Shown here piece after piece: positions 1 to 7,642 of a stretch of DNA of 64,000 bases; within the stretch, counting starts at the first letter, position 1, and each line of letters begins with the position of its first letter. Source of the stretch: Hyphomicrobiales bacterium (GTDB taxonomy: Bacteria; Pseudomonadota; Alphaproteobacteria; Rhizobiales; Rhizobiaceae); contig UBYX01000006.1 of the NCBI GenBank assembly GCA_900469955.1, positions 18,784 through 82,783 of the forward strand. Direction: 5' to 3'. The position numbers and the translations under genes are program-made. The notes below the pieces were generated by a model. It did no database searches. It worked only from the letters and a program-made list of their open reading frames with translations, and was not told the DNA's origin.

Positions 1-105
1 AACCAGGTGCTGGGCAATACGCTTCCGGTACGAGCCCCCATTCCGAAGTAGGCTTCGGCCACTACAGACTAATGGCGTGAGGTGATCCTTGTCGCCGTCA
101 TCTCA

Positions 106-133
106 GCAGGTGTGGGAAGATCCTTTCACCTGC
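106..133. other. Inverted repeat upstream of the first gene
   Basis: Seven-base arms GCAGGTG (106-112) and CACCTGC (127-133) separated by 14 bases, ending 31 bases before the first start codon. It could be an operator or an RNA hairpin in a leader. There is no following T-run, so it is not a standard terminator. Nothing else recognisable lies in bases 1-164. Confidence 0.3.
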
Positions 134-164
134 GCGATCACCCTCGGAATAAACGTGAACGGAT

Positions 165-659
165 ATGCTTGATCTGCTCAGCTCTCTGCTGATGATGTTG
201 CAGAGTTCAGCCCTTGGCGACGTGGTACGGAATGCCCGCTACGTCTATCCTGTGCTCGAGGCCATCCACATCCTCGGGATTGCTCTTCTGGTTGGCCCCG
301 CTTTTACCTTCGACTTCCGCCTCCTGGGCGTGGGACACCGCACCGTTTCCGTCAACACAGCGGCGCGCTATCTGCTTCCGGTCTCCCATGCGGGCCTGGC
401 CATCGCCGCTACGACCGGCGTCGCACTGCTCAGTGCGCAGGCGACCGTGATCGCCAGCGCCGGAGCCGCACCGTGGAAGTTCGGTCTGCTGATCCTTGCC
501 GGCCTCAATGTAGCTGTCTTCCACGGCGGCATCTACCGTAGCGTCCATAGATGGACTGAGGCCCCGGTAGCCCCTATCGCTGCCCGTGTCGGGGCAGCGG
601 TATCATTGACTGCATGGACAGGCATCATCTTTGCCGGACGGCTTCTAGCATACACCTGA
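165..659 (+). CDS. Small integral membrane protein, DUF6644-like
   Basis: The 164-residue product has four hydrophobic stretches, at roughly residues 30-50, 68-90, 100-120 and 143-162, as expected for a four-helix inner-membrane protein. The N-terminal amphipathic segment followed by ...LEAIHILG... resembles the DUF6644/DUF2214-type membrane proteins of alphaproteobacteria, some of which are suspected to hold haem through conserved histidines. Here His35, His58 and His75 fall in or next to helices. No catalytic function can be assigned. It stands alone, ahead of the convergent LysR gene. The ATG at 165 is used because the first helix needs the residues that follow it, although the ribosome-binding site is weak. 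Confidence 0.6.
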   Translation: MLDLLSSLLMMLQSSALGDVVRNARYVYPVLEAIHILGIALLVGPAFTFDFRLLGVGHRTVSVNTAARYLLPVSHAGLAIAATTGVALLSAQATVIASAGAAPWKFGLLILAGLNVAVFHGGIYRSVHRWTEAPVAPIAARVGAAVSLTAWTGIIFAGRLLAYT

Positions 660-721
660 CTGCGAGACTGAATCAGCCAAGTGCCAGATCGGGCAAAGCC
701 TAGACACCAAGCAGCGCCTGC

Positions 722-1615
722 TCAGCTCCGATGTCTCAGAGCATCTACGATCAGTGCCATCGCGGGGGACATCTGGCGTCGACTGGGATAGTAAAGGTGG
801 TATCCCGTGAACGGCTCGCTCCAATCGTCGAGGACAGCCTGCAGCGCTCCCGCCTGGATATGTCCTTCCACGAGATCCTCCGGTATATAGGCGATCCCGT
901 ATCCTTTAACGGCGGCGTCGATCTGGGAAATCGAGGAGTTGAAGCTGAGCTGCCCGTCGACCCGGACCCGAAGCTCCCGCCCGTCCTTCTCGAATTCCCA
1001 GGCATAGAAGCCGCCCCATGTTGCCTGTCGCGTGTTGATGCAGACATGGCTGACGAGGTCCTGCGGTGTCTTGGGGATCCCGTGCCTGGCGAGGTATTCC
1101 GGGGAGGCGACGGCCCGCAGCCTCCAGTCGGGGCCGATGCGCACGGCGATCATGTCCTTGTCGACGCTCTCGCCGAGCCGGACGCCGGCGTCGAAACGCT
1201 CCTCGACGATGTTGCGCATCCCGTTGTCGCTGTAGAGCTCGACCTTGACGTCAGGATTATCGGACAGGACACGGCTCAGCTTAGGCCAGACCGTCGTCTG
1301 GAGAGCATGATCAGAGAGCGTCAGGCGCACTGTGCCCGACGGTTTCTCCCGGAAAGCCACCAGATCTGCAAGATCTGCCTCGATCCCCTTAAATCTTGGA
1401 GCGAGCGATTGCAGCAGACGTTCGCCAGCCTCCGTTGTCGCGACGCTGCGAGTCGTCCGCGTCAGCAGGCGCACTCCCAGCCGCGCCTCCAACTGCTTGA
1501 TCGTATGGCTGAGGGTTGACTGAGAGGTGCCGAGCGTGGCTGCCGCCTTGGTGAAGCTCTGCTCCCTCGCCACCTCGATGAACCACAGCAGATCCTTCAC
1601 ATCCTCCCGCAGCAT
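722..1615 (-). CDS. LysR-family transcriptional regulator
   Basis: The 297-residue product has the canonical LysR layout. An N-terminal winged helix-turn-helix covers about residues 5-65 (FTKAAATLGTSQSTLSHTIK recognition region, then LEARLGVRLLTRTTR), followed by a two-lobed periplasmic-binding-like effector domain to the C-terminus. Length is normal for the family. It is divergent from the MFS transporter gene across about 130 bases that carry a dyad around TATCGATA. This is the classic LysR arrangement, so the transporter and the enzyme genes behind it are the likely targets. The inducer is unknown. Subgroup members of this kind often control SDR, MFS and hydrolase genes, which fits the neighbours. 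Confidence 0.93.
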   Translation of the reverse strand: MLREDVKDLLWFIEVAREQSFTKAAATLGTSQSTLSHTIKQLEARLGVRLLTRTTRSVATTEAGERLLQSLAPRFKGIEADLADLVAFREKPSGTVRLTLSDHALQTTVWPKLSRVLSDNPDVKVELYSDNGMRNIVEERFDAGVRLGESVDKDMIAVRIGPDWRLRAVASPEYLARHGIPKTPQDLVSHVCINTRQATWGGFYAWEFEKDGRELRVRVDGQLSFNSSISQIDAAVKGYGIAYIPEDLVEGHIQAGALQAVLDDWSEPFTGYHLYYPSRRQMSPAMALIVDALRHRS

Positions 1616-1643
1616 GCTCGTCCAAGCTCCTATTGATGTTCAG

Positions 1644-1651
1644 TATCGATA
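1644..1651. promoter_or_regulatory. Candidate LysR operator between divergent genes
   Basis: TATCGATA sits at the centre of an imperfect dyad (AGT-ATCGAT-AACT) midway between the LysR start (1615) and the MFS start (1746). A dyad in a divergent LysR promoter region is the expected position of the T-N11-A type recognition box. The assignment is by position and symmetry only. Confidence 0.35.
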
Positions 1652-1745
1652 ACTTCATGCGGATTAGCACGGATTGTTCGCAAAGTCCCCCAGCAATATC
1701 TTTCTCCTGCATGGCGCGAAACGCGAGCACCCAAGGATCCATGAC

Positions 1746-2933
1746 ATGAGCATAACCTTCGAAGATAGCATGGAGAGCCAGAAAGCCGCTTGGGGAGCAG
1801 TTTTCTCCATGACGCTTTGCGTCTTCGTGCTGATCGCCTCCGAGTTCATGCCGGTCAGTCTTTTGACACCGATTGCGTCGGGCCTCAGCATTTCCGAGGG
1901 GCAGGCGGGGCAGGCCATCTCGATCTCGGGCGTCTTCGCAGTCCTCACAAGTCTGTTCATCGCGACGGTCACTCGTCGGCTCGACCGGAGGATCGTCGTT
2001 CTTGGACTGACCGCTCTTCTGACGATCTCCGGCCTTATCGTGACATTTGCACCAACCTATTCGGTTCTCATGATCGGCCGGGCACTTCTTGGCATCTCGA
2101 TCGGAGGCTTCTGGTCGATGTCGACGGCGATCGTCATGCGGCTTGTATCCGGAAGCCAGGTGCCTACGGCGCTGGCCCTGCTCAACGCCGGGAATGCGAT
2201 CGCCGCGACCATCTCGGCTCCGGTCGGCAGCCTCTTAGGCGCTTACATCGGTTGGAGAGGAGCGTTCTTCCTCGTCGTTCCGGTCAGCCTTCTTGCGATC
2301 CTCTGGCAGTTTATCAGCCTTCCCATGCTGCCGGCGCGGACCAGCAAGTCATCGCCGAACGTGTTCAGGCTGCTCCAGCGTCCCCCGGTCATCGCTGGGA
2401 TGATGGCAATCCTGCTTCTGTTCATGGGACAGTTCGCGCTCTTCACCTATCTGCGTCCGTTCCTGGAGCAGGTGACCCACCTTAGGATTGAGGCGCTTTC
2501 CACCTTCCTGCTCGTGATGGGCCTTGCTGGGGCGGGTGGCACCTGGTTGATCGGTACACTGCTGAGGCAGCGTCTGTTCAGCATTCTTGTTGTCATACCC
2601 CTGGCGATGGCAGGCCTTGCCTTGTTCCTGATCGCGTTCGGAGACAGGGAGATTCCCGTGTTCGCCGCACTCGTCGGCTGGGGCTTCTTCGGTACGGCGG
2701 CTCCTGTCGGCTGGGGGACTTGGCTCAGCCAATATCTCGCAGATGACGCCGAGGCGGGAGGAGGGCTGCAGGTCGCCGTCATCCAGCTCGCGATCACGGC
2801 GGGGGCTTCCATCGGCGGCCTCCTCTTTGATGCGGTGGGCTGGTGGTCCGCCTTCGTGCTTAGCGCGGCCCTACTCGTCGGCTCAGCGCTCGCGTCGATC
2901 GTCGCCTGGTACACAGTCAGGAGAGCCTCATGA
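1746..2933 (+). CDS. MFS transporter (DHA1-type, 12 TM)
   Basis: The 395-residue product has 12 hydrophobic segments and belongs to the arabinose-efflux/DHA1-like part of the major facilitator superfamily. The loop 2-3 region reads TVTRRLDRRIVV, a degenerate form of the MFS D-R-x-G-R-R signature, and the sequence RALLGISIGGFWSM matches the helix 4 motif of DHA1 sugar or drug exporters. The start at 1746 is preferred because AAGGA lies 8 bases upstream. An in-frame upstream ATG at 1674 would add 24 residues without a good ribosome-binding site. Likely role: proton-driven export of a small hydrophobic compound related to the LysR regulon. Substrate unknown. Confidence 0.88.
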   Translation: MSITFEDSMESQKAAWGAVFSMTLCVFVLIASEFMPVSLLTPIASGLSISEGQAGQAISISGVFAVLTSLFIATVTRRLDRRIVVLGLTALLTISGLIVTFAPTYSVLMIGRALLGISIGGFWSMSTAIVMRLVSGSQVPTALALLNAGNAIAATISAPVGSLLGAYIGWRGAFFLVVPVSLLAILWQFISLPMLPARTSKSSPNVFRLLQRPPVIAGMMAILLLFMGQFALFTYLRPFLEQVTHLRIEALSTFLLVMGLAGAGGTWLIGTLLRQRLFSILVVIPLAMAGLALFLIAFGDREIPVFAALVGWGFFGTAAPVGWGTWLSQYLADDAEAGGGLQVAVIQLAITAGASIGGLLFDAVGWWSAFVLSAALLVGSALASIVAWYTVRRAS

Positions 2934-2957
2934 GTGTTCCAACAGGAGCCGACTGAC

Positions 2958-3305
2958 GTGAAGATAAGGCTTACCTTCGGGGACCACGTGATGACGGCGA
3001 CGCTCTACGACAATCCGTCTGCCCGTGACTTCGCTTCCATGCTGCCGCTCGATCTCAAGATCGAGGACTTCGGACCGAACGAAAAGATCGCGCACCTGCC
3101 TCGGAAGCTGACGGTCGAAGGAAGCAATCCCTTCTCGAACGAGCGGCCATACGACCTCTGCTACTACATGCCCTGGGGAAATCTCGCGATGTTCTACGCC
3201 GACTACAAGCATCCGGGCCTCGTCCGGCTTGGTCGCTTCGACGCCGGCTATGAAGCGCTTCACGTGCCTGGGGAATTCCCGCTGCGCATCGAGCGCATCC
3301 AATGA
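2958..3305 (+). CDS. Cyclophilin-like fold protein
   Basis: The 115-residue product starts MKIRLTFGDH and carries ATLYDNPSARDFASMLPL, the hallmark of the bacterial cyclophilin_like (PF18050-type) family, a small beta-barrel without the catalytic arginine set of true peptidyl-prolyl isomerases. It begins at a GTG with AGGAG about 10 bases upstream and 24 bases after the MFS stop, so it is probably co-transcribed with the transporter. An upstream GTG at 2934 would add eight unrelated residues. Family members often sit in LysR/SDR/hydrolase clusters. The biochemical role is unknown. Confidence 0.72.
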   Translation: MKIRLTFGDHVMTATLYDNPSARDFASMLPLDLKIEDFGPNEKIAHLPRKLTVEGSNPFSNERPYDLCYYMPWGNLAMFYADYKHPGLVRLGRFDAGYEALHVPGEFPLRIERIQ

Positions 3306-3336
3306 CACTCAATCCATCCAGACAGGAGACTTCCAA

Positions 3337-4419
3337 ATGAGCAAGCGCATTGAGACGCAGGACGGCTTCAATTCGAGCAGGCGCGGCCTGATGAAAGCAA
3401 CTGGTGTCGCCGTCGCGGCCATGAGCCTCATCCCGGCGGCTGCCGCCACCCAGGCCCTGGCTCAGATCGCGGAATGGGACAAGACCTTCCCCAAGAGCGA
3501 CAAGGTCGACCATCAGAAGGTCTCGTTCAAGAACCGCTACGGCATCACTCTGGCGGGAGATCTCTATCTTCCCAAGAAGCGGGTCAACGGTAGGCTGGCC
3601 GCAATCGTCGTCAGCGGGCCGTTCGGCGCGGTGAAGGAACAGTCGTCCGGGCTTTATGCGCAGACGATGGCGGAACGCGGATTCGCTACAATCGCCTTCG
3701 ATCCATCATATACCGGAGAGAGCGGGGGCGAACCGCGCAACATCGCCTCGCCGGACATCAACACCGAGGACTTCAGTGCGGCGGTGGACTTCATCGGCCT
3801 GCGGCCGGAAGTCGATCGCGAACGGATCGGCGTGATCGGCGTCTGCGGCTGGGGCGGCATGGCCTTGAATGCCGTTGCCGTCGACAAGCGCGTCAAGGCA
3901 GTCGTCGCCAGCACCATGTACGACATGACGCGCGTCATGTCCAAGGGTTACAACGACAGCGTTACCCTAGAGCAACGCACCCAGACGCTGGAGCAGTTGA
4001 GCCGGCAGCGCTGGATCGATGCGGAAAAGGGCACACCCGCCTATCAGCCGGCGTATAACGCCGAGGTTGGTCCAGATGCACCGCAGTTCATGGTCGATTA
4101 CCACGACTACTATTCGACGCCGCGTGGTTATCATAAGCGCGCTGTCAACTCGGGCAACGCCTGGTCGCAGACCACGCCGATCTCGTTCATGAACATGCCC
4201 ATCCTGACCTACATCGCGGAGATCTCGCCGCGTCCGGTGCTGCTCATCCACGGCGAGAAGGCTCACTCGCGCTACTTCAGTGAAACCGCGTTCGCAGCGG
4301 CCGCGGAGCCGAAGGAACTGATGATCATTCCAGACGCAAACCATACCGATCTCTACGACCGCGTCGATAAAATCCCGTTCGACCGGATGGCCGAGTTTTT
4401 CGGTCAGCACCTGGCATAA
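3337..4419 (+). CDS. Tat-exported alpha/beta hydrolase (YcjY/dienelactone-hydrolase-like)
   Basis: The 360-residue product begins with a twin-arginine signal (SRRGLMKATG, then a hydrophobic Ala-rich stretch and AALA-type cleavage around residue 45), so it is predicted to be folded before export to the periplasm. The hydrolase core shows PFGAVKEQSSGLYAQ, the nucleophile elbow GVCGWGG (Cys in place of Ser, as in dienelactone hydrolase relatives) near residue 170, a PVLLIHGEKAHS strand, and the C-terminal catalytic His in PDANHTDLYDR. Start chosen from AGGAG 8 bases upstream. It lies 31 bases behind the cyclophilin-like gene. Substrate unknown; esterase or C-C bond hydrolase activity on a small organic acid is plausible. 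Confidence 0.82.
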   Translation: MSKRIETQDGFNSSRRGLMKATGVAVAAMSLIPAAAATQALAQIAEWDKTFPKSDKVDHQKVSFKNRYGITLAGDLYLPKKRVNGRLAAIVVSGPFGAVKEQSSGLYAQTMAERGFATIAFDPSYTGESGGEPRNIASPDINTEDFSAAVDFIGLRPEVDRERIGVIGVCGWGGMALNAVAVDKRVKAVVASTMYDMTRVMSKGYNDSVTLEQRTQTLEQLSRQRWIDAEKGTPAYQPAYNAEVGPDAPQFMVDYHDYYSTPRGYHKRAVNSGNAWSQTTPISFMNMPILTYIAEISPRPVLLIHGEKAHSRYFSETAFAAAAEPKELMIIPDANHTDLYDRVDKIPFDRMAEFFGQHLA

Positions 4420-4503
4420 GCCGGGCCGCCGGTCGAAGTATCATAGGCGGCGAGGTGACCTTCTGGTCACAACGCCGTCTGGCCTCTCATCAGGAGACAC
4501 GAA

Positions 4504-5250
4504 ATGACAGACAATATCGCTGGCAAGACCATCGTCATCACGGGCGCCTCGAGCGGCATGGGTGCTGCAGCCGCCCGTTATCTCGCATCGAAGGGCGCCA
4601 ACGTAGTCCTTGGAGCGCGCCGCTCCGATCGGATCGACGCCCTGGCCGCCGAACTCAGTGAAGCCGGCCACAAGGCCACTGCCGTCGTCACCGACGTGAC
4701 GAGGCAAGAGGACCTACGGAAGTTGATCGACACGGCCGTTGAGACCTATGGACGGGTCGATGTGCTCATCAACAATGCGGGCGTCATGCCGCTCTCGCCC
4801 ATGGATCGATTGAAGGTGGACGAATGGGACCAGATGATCGACGTTAACGTCAAGGGCGTCCTTTACGGCATCGCCGCAGCGCTCCCCCATATGAAGGAGC
4901 AGAGGTCGGGCCACATCATCAACCTATCCTCCGTGGCCGGCCACAAGCTCTTCGGCGGCTCCGCCGTATATTCGGCGACCAAGTTCGCAGTGAGGGCATT
5001 GTCGGAGGGGCTGCGGCAGGAGATGGCGCCTTACAACATCCGCACGACGATCATCTCGCCCGGAGCCGTCAAGACGGAGCTGCTTGACCACATCAGCGAG
5101 AAGGACGTGCAGCAGGCGAATCAGGATTACGTAGGCCAGGTCGGCGTACCAGCCGACACGTTTGCGAGGATGGTCGCCTTCGCAATCAGTGAACCCGATG
5201 ATGTCGCCGTGAACGAGATCCTATTCCGCCCGACGGCACAGGAACTGTAG
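4504..5250 (+). CDS. Short-chain dehydrogenase/reductase
   Basis: The 248-residue product is a classical SDR. It has the nucleotide-binding TGASSGMG near residue 14, NNAG near residue 88, the catalytic Ser in NLSSVAG and YSATK near residue 155, and PGAVKTEL after the active site. The sequence [11 protein letters not shown] after beta-strand 2 (basic residues) favours NADP(H). Length is standard. It lies 84 bases after the hydrolase gene on the same strand, with AGGAGAC before the ATG. Probably oxidises or reduces a carbonyl or alcohol intermediate handled by the neighbouring hydrolase and cupin proteins. Confidence 0.92.
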   Translation: MTDNIAGKTIVITGASSGMGAAAARYLASKGANVVLGARRSDRIDALAAELSEAGHKATAVVTDVTRQEDLRKLIDTAVETYGRVDVLINNAGVMPLSPMDRLKVDEWDQMIDVNVKGVLYGIAAALPHMKEQRSGHIINLSSVAGHKLFGGSAVYSATKFAVRALSEGLRQEMAPYNIRTTIISPGAVKTELLDHISEKDVQQANQDYVGQVGVPADTFARMVAFAISEPDDVAVNEILFRPTAQEL

Positions 5251-5360
5251 TTAAGACTTCAAACTGCCCGGCGGCGGTTATCAGACCCAATCGAAAACGG
5301 CCGAAGGGACAGCCCTAGGTCGTCTTTCTGTTCCAAGTCTCGCGCGACCTTTGTTGTCCA

Positions 5361-5380
5361 TATCAGATAGACCCTATCAG
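5361..5380. promoter_or_regulatory. Candidate operator: TATCAGA repeats with GATAG/CTATC dyad
   Basis: In the 204-base gap before the CMD-domain gene the sequence holds GATAG-ACC-CTATC embedded in two direct TATCAGA copies, with a third TATCAGA near 5279. The dyad and spacing suit a LysR-type binding region for the last two genes of the cluster. No clear -35/-10 pair could be fixed. Confidence 0.3.
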
Positions 5381-5454
5381 AAACGGCTGTCTAATCCTGC
5401 GTTTGCTCGCTCCTATCTCAAGATGGCAAGTCCATCAAAGAAAGGATGACGACC

Positions 5455-6240
5455 GTGAAATTCCTGGCCGCCGCCACCCTAACTCTTGCGACCATCGCAT
5501 CCTCCCCCGCCTTCTCACAGCAGAGTTCGACCATGACCAGATCATCAAGCGTGTCTTCGGACGACATCTGGGGCGTTTCCCCCGCTCTCGGGCGATACGA
5601 GAAGGAAGACGTCGTGGAGGGCCTGTGGGCTCGCCCGCAGCTTTCCATCCGCGACCGCAGCGTCGTTACCGTCGCCATCCTCGTCGCCCGCAGCCAGGCT
5701 GCCGATCTTCCACATTACATCAACCTCGCGCTCGACAACGGCGTGACGCCCAAGGAACTTTCCGAGATCATTACTCATCTCGCATTCTATGCGGGTTGGA
5801 CGAACGCGATGTCGGCGGTGGCTGTCGCCCATGACATCTTCGCCGAGCGCAACATAGGCGAGGATCAGTTGCCTGAAGCTTCTCCGGATCTCATGCCGCT
5901 CAACCAGGAGGGTGAGGCTGCGCGCCAAAAGGCGGTGCAGGGCCTGCTGGGCGATGCGTCACCTGGGCTGGCCGATTTCACGACGGATCCGCTGTTTATG
6001 GATGTCTGGCTGCGACCGGATCTCTCGCCTCGTGATCGCAGTCTCGTGACCATCACGTCTTTGATGGCCAATGGTCAGGTCGCTCAGCTCGCAGGTCACC
6101 TCAACAGGGCGCTCGACAACGGACTCACCCCGGAACAGGCGGGCGAGGTGGTCACGCAGGTCGCCTTCTACGCGGGCTGGCCGAATGCCTTCTCGGCAGG
6201 GCCTGTCGTCGCCGAAGTGCTCAAGAAGCGCCAGCAGTAA
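5455..6240 (+). CDS. Exported double carboxymuconolactone-decarboxylase-domain protein
   Basis: The product (261 residues from GTG 5455) has a cleavable signal peptide (MKFLAAATLTLATIASS..AFSQ) and two tandem CMD/AhpD-like alpha-helical domains. Each has an RDRS/VT-V motif followed by the H..LALDNG-type segment and AFYAGW. The two repeats (about residues 40-130 and 165-255) share RDRS, LDNG(V/L)TP, and VAFYAGWxNA. The usual AhpD CxxC is absent, so it is probably not a thiol peroxidase. GTG 5455 is favoured because AAAGGA lies 8 bases upstream; ATG 5446 overlaps that site. Twenty-seven bases separate it from the cupin gene, which suggests a shared transcript. Confidence 0.82.
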   Translation: MKFLAAATLTLATIASSPAFSQQSSTMTRSSSVSSDDIWGVSPALGRYEKEDVVEGLWARPQLSIRDRSVVTVAILVARSQAADLPHYINLALDNGVTPKELSEIITHLAFYAGWTNAMSAVAVAHDIFAERNIGEDQLPEASPDLMPLNQEGEAARQKAVQGLLGDASPGLADFTTDPLFMDVWLRPDLSPRDRSLVTITSLMANGQVAQLAGHLNRALDNGLTPEQAGEVVTQVAFYAGWPNAFSAGPVVAEVLKKRQQ

Positions 6241-6267
6241 ACCAACAAGCAAGAAGGACTGACTTTT

Positions 6268-6738
6268 ATGAAGAACACTCTCATCGCCGCTACTCTTTCC
6301 ACGATGGCCTTGGCTGACGCGCCTGCGGCTAGATCCGAAGGCATTACAGTCAACCCCGTCGGCGCTGCAGCGTCAGTCATCGCTGATCCGAAGAACTTCA
6401 CAGGCAATGTCGTCGTTGACATGCTGCTGCCTACTTCGATTTCGACGCCAGCGTCGTCTGGGCTTGTCACCTTCGCACCCGGTGCCCGAACCGCATGGCA
6501 TACCCACCCTCTTGGTCAGATGCTGATCGTCACAGCAGGTAAGGGCTGGGTGCAGCAGGAAGGTCAGGCACGTCAGGAGATCCGGCAGGGCGAGACCGTC
6601 TGGATCCCGGCAGGCGTCAAGCACTGGCATGGCGGCACCGCGCAGAACGCGATGAGCCACTACGCCATTACCTACATCCAGGACGGCAAGAACGCCGAGT
6701 GGTTGGAGCTCGTTTCTGACGAGCAGTATCTTGACTAG
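6268..6738 (+). CDS. Exported cupin-domain protein
   Basis: The 156-residue product has a short signal peptide and a single cupin barrel. The metal-binding signature is present: WHTHPLGQ (two His), GWVQQEG, then GETVWIPAGVKHWHGG (Glu and His). This points to a mononuclear Fe- or Mn-site isomerase or oxygenase-like enzyme. AAGAAGGA stands about 9 bases before the ATG. In many bacteria this cupin type follows CMD-domain and SDR genes in LysR-linked clusters, as here. Substrate unknown. It is the last gene before the gene-poor junction of the island. Confidence 0.82.
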   Translation: MKNTLIAATLSTMALADAPAARSEGITVNPVGAAASVIADPKNFTGNVVVDMLLPTSISTPASSGLVTFAPGARTAWHTHPLGQMLIVTAGKGWVQQEGQARQEIRQGETVWIPAGVKHWHGGTAQNAMSHYAITYIQDGKNAEWLELVSDEQYLD

Positions 6739-7242
6739 GTAGCGTCGACCCACTCGCCTCGATGATCCGGAAGTCGAACGACCGATACCGCGAGATAAGG
6801 AGCTGGCTTAGCATTCGAGAAACTAGACAGCGGTCCCGCACCTGTCGGGGCCGTGCGTCGCTCTCTCGCCTGGTCGCCTATGCCGCGGAACGAGGTGACG
6901 ATGATCTGCAATGGAAGAGGCCTCTTCATGCAATCCAGAACCCACTTGGGCGTACTAGCCCATACCTCGGGGCCTCAGCGTCCGGTGCTTGAATGTTAGC
7001 ATGTCTTCCTCCTTTGTCCGCCAGATCGAAAAACACGGTCTCTTGTCGGACCGATAGCCGTGGTCAGTCACAGACTGTTTGAAGTACTCGAACGGGGTCC
7101 CCAGCCATCTTTTTGAGACTTCCAAGCATTTTGGGATCTGGGGAACGTCACATACCACTTGAAGAGAATTCGGGCCAAGTAGCTGAAAAGACGCCAACTT
7201 TTCCGCAACTACTGGAAGAGGGAATAGGCCCGAAAAACGGCT

Positions 7243-7262
7243 TGCCTGGGGACCTTGGATTC
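7243..7262. repeat. Imperfect copy of the tRNA-3'-end-like sequence at 53982
   Basis: TGCCTGGGGACCTTGGATTC matches TGGCTGGGGAACCTGGATTC at 53982-54001 in 17 of 20 positions and in the same orientation. The two lie at opposite ends of the 46-kb island. It may be a decayed attachment-site half, but the match is imperfect and no tRNA body adjoins it. Confidence 0.3.
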
Positions 7263-7381
7263 TCACATGATTTCAATAACTTAGCGAAATCGCCTTTGAA
7301 TTCTCTATATTTTCCCATCGCGAGCGACCGTGGATGCCACCTTTGTGCCCTGGCTTTGGGCATCAGTCAACAGGGCGGGCG

Positions 7382-7400
7382 AGCGGCAATAATTTCCGCT
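7382..7400. repeat. Island palindrome, copy A
   Basis: AGCGGCAATAATTTCCGCT: nine-base arms around a central A with one arm mismatch (C for A). First of five related palindromes with the core GCGGAAATNATTTCCGC. It lies between the convergent cupin and SMC-like ATPase genes. Confidence 0.7.
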
Positions 7401-7642
7401 GTCTAATTTCGGATTGGCTGCCGGTCCGCCATAACTCGCCCCGCGATAGCACGTCCACCTGTCGGTCATACAGGACGCTGCAACGGTCCGGATTAGGTAT
7501 CGTCTTGGGCACGGCCCCGTCCACAGCGCGCCATGAAGCGGACGGCGCTACGCCTGGGTGCAGCGAGGTGGGAAGCGGACATCTGGTGGTCGGTGGGCAC
7601 CCATGCCTACGATCACAAACCAGCAAGTTTAGCTAAGCTCGC

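Larger units (their letters stand above)
6739..7642. other. Gene-poor junction at the left edge of the island
   Basis: About 900 bases hold no reading frame with a convincing start, ribosome-binding site or family resemblance on either strand. Short open stretches (for example 7113-7406 plus and 6955-7266 minus) look non-coding. The part from 7000 to 7320 is less GC-rich than its surroundings. It contains a tRNA-3'-end-like 20-mer at 7243 and the first copy of the island palindrome at 7382. It is best read as the scarred border between the metabolic cluster and the defence island. Confidence 0.5.

Noticed and set aside
731..1519. 262-codon plus-strand open frame opposite the LysR gene
   Set aside because: The minus-strand frame has a complete LysR domain structure; the plus-strand frame has none and no ribosome-binding site.
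6955..7406. Small genes in the left junction (6955-7266 minus, 7113-7406 plus, 7148-7363 minus)
   Set aside because: No ribosome-binding sites, no domain resemblance, mutually overlapping, and lower GC than surrounding genes.
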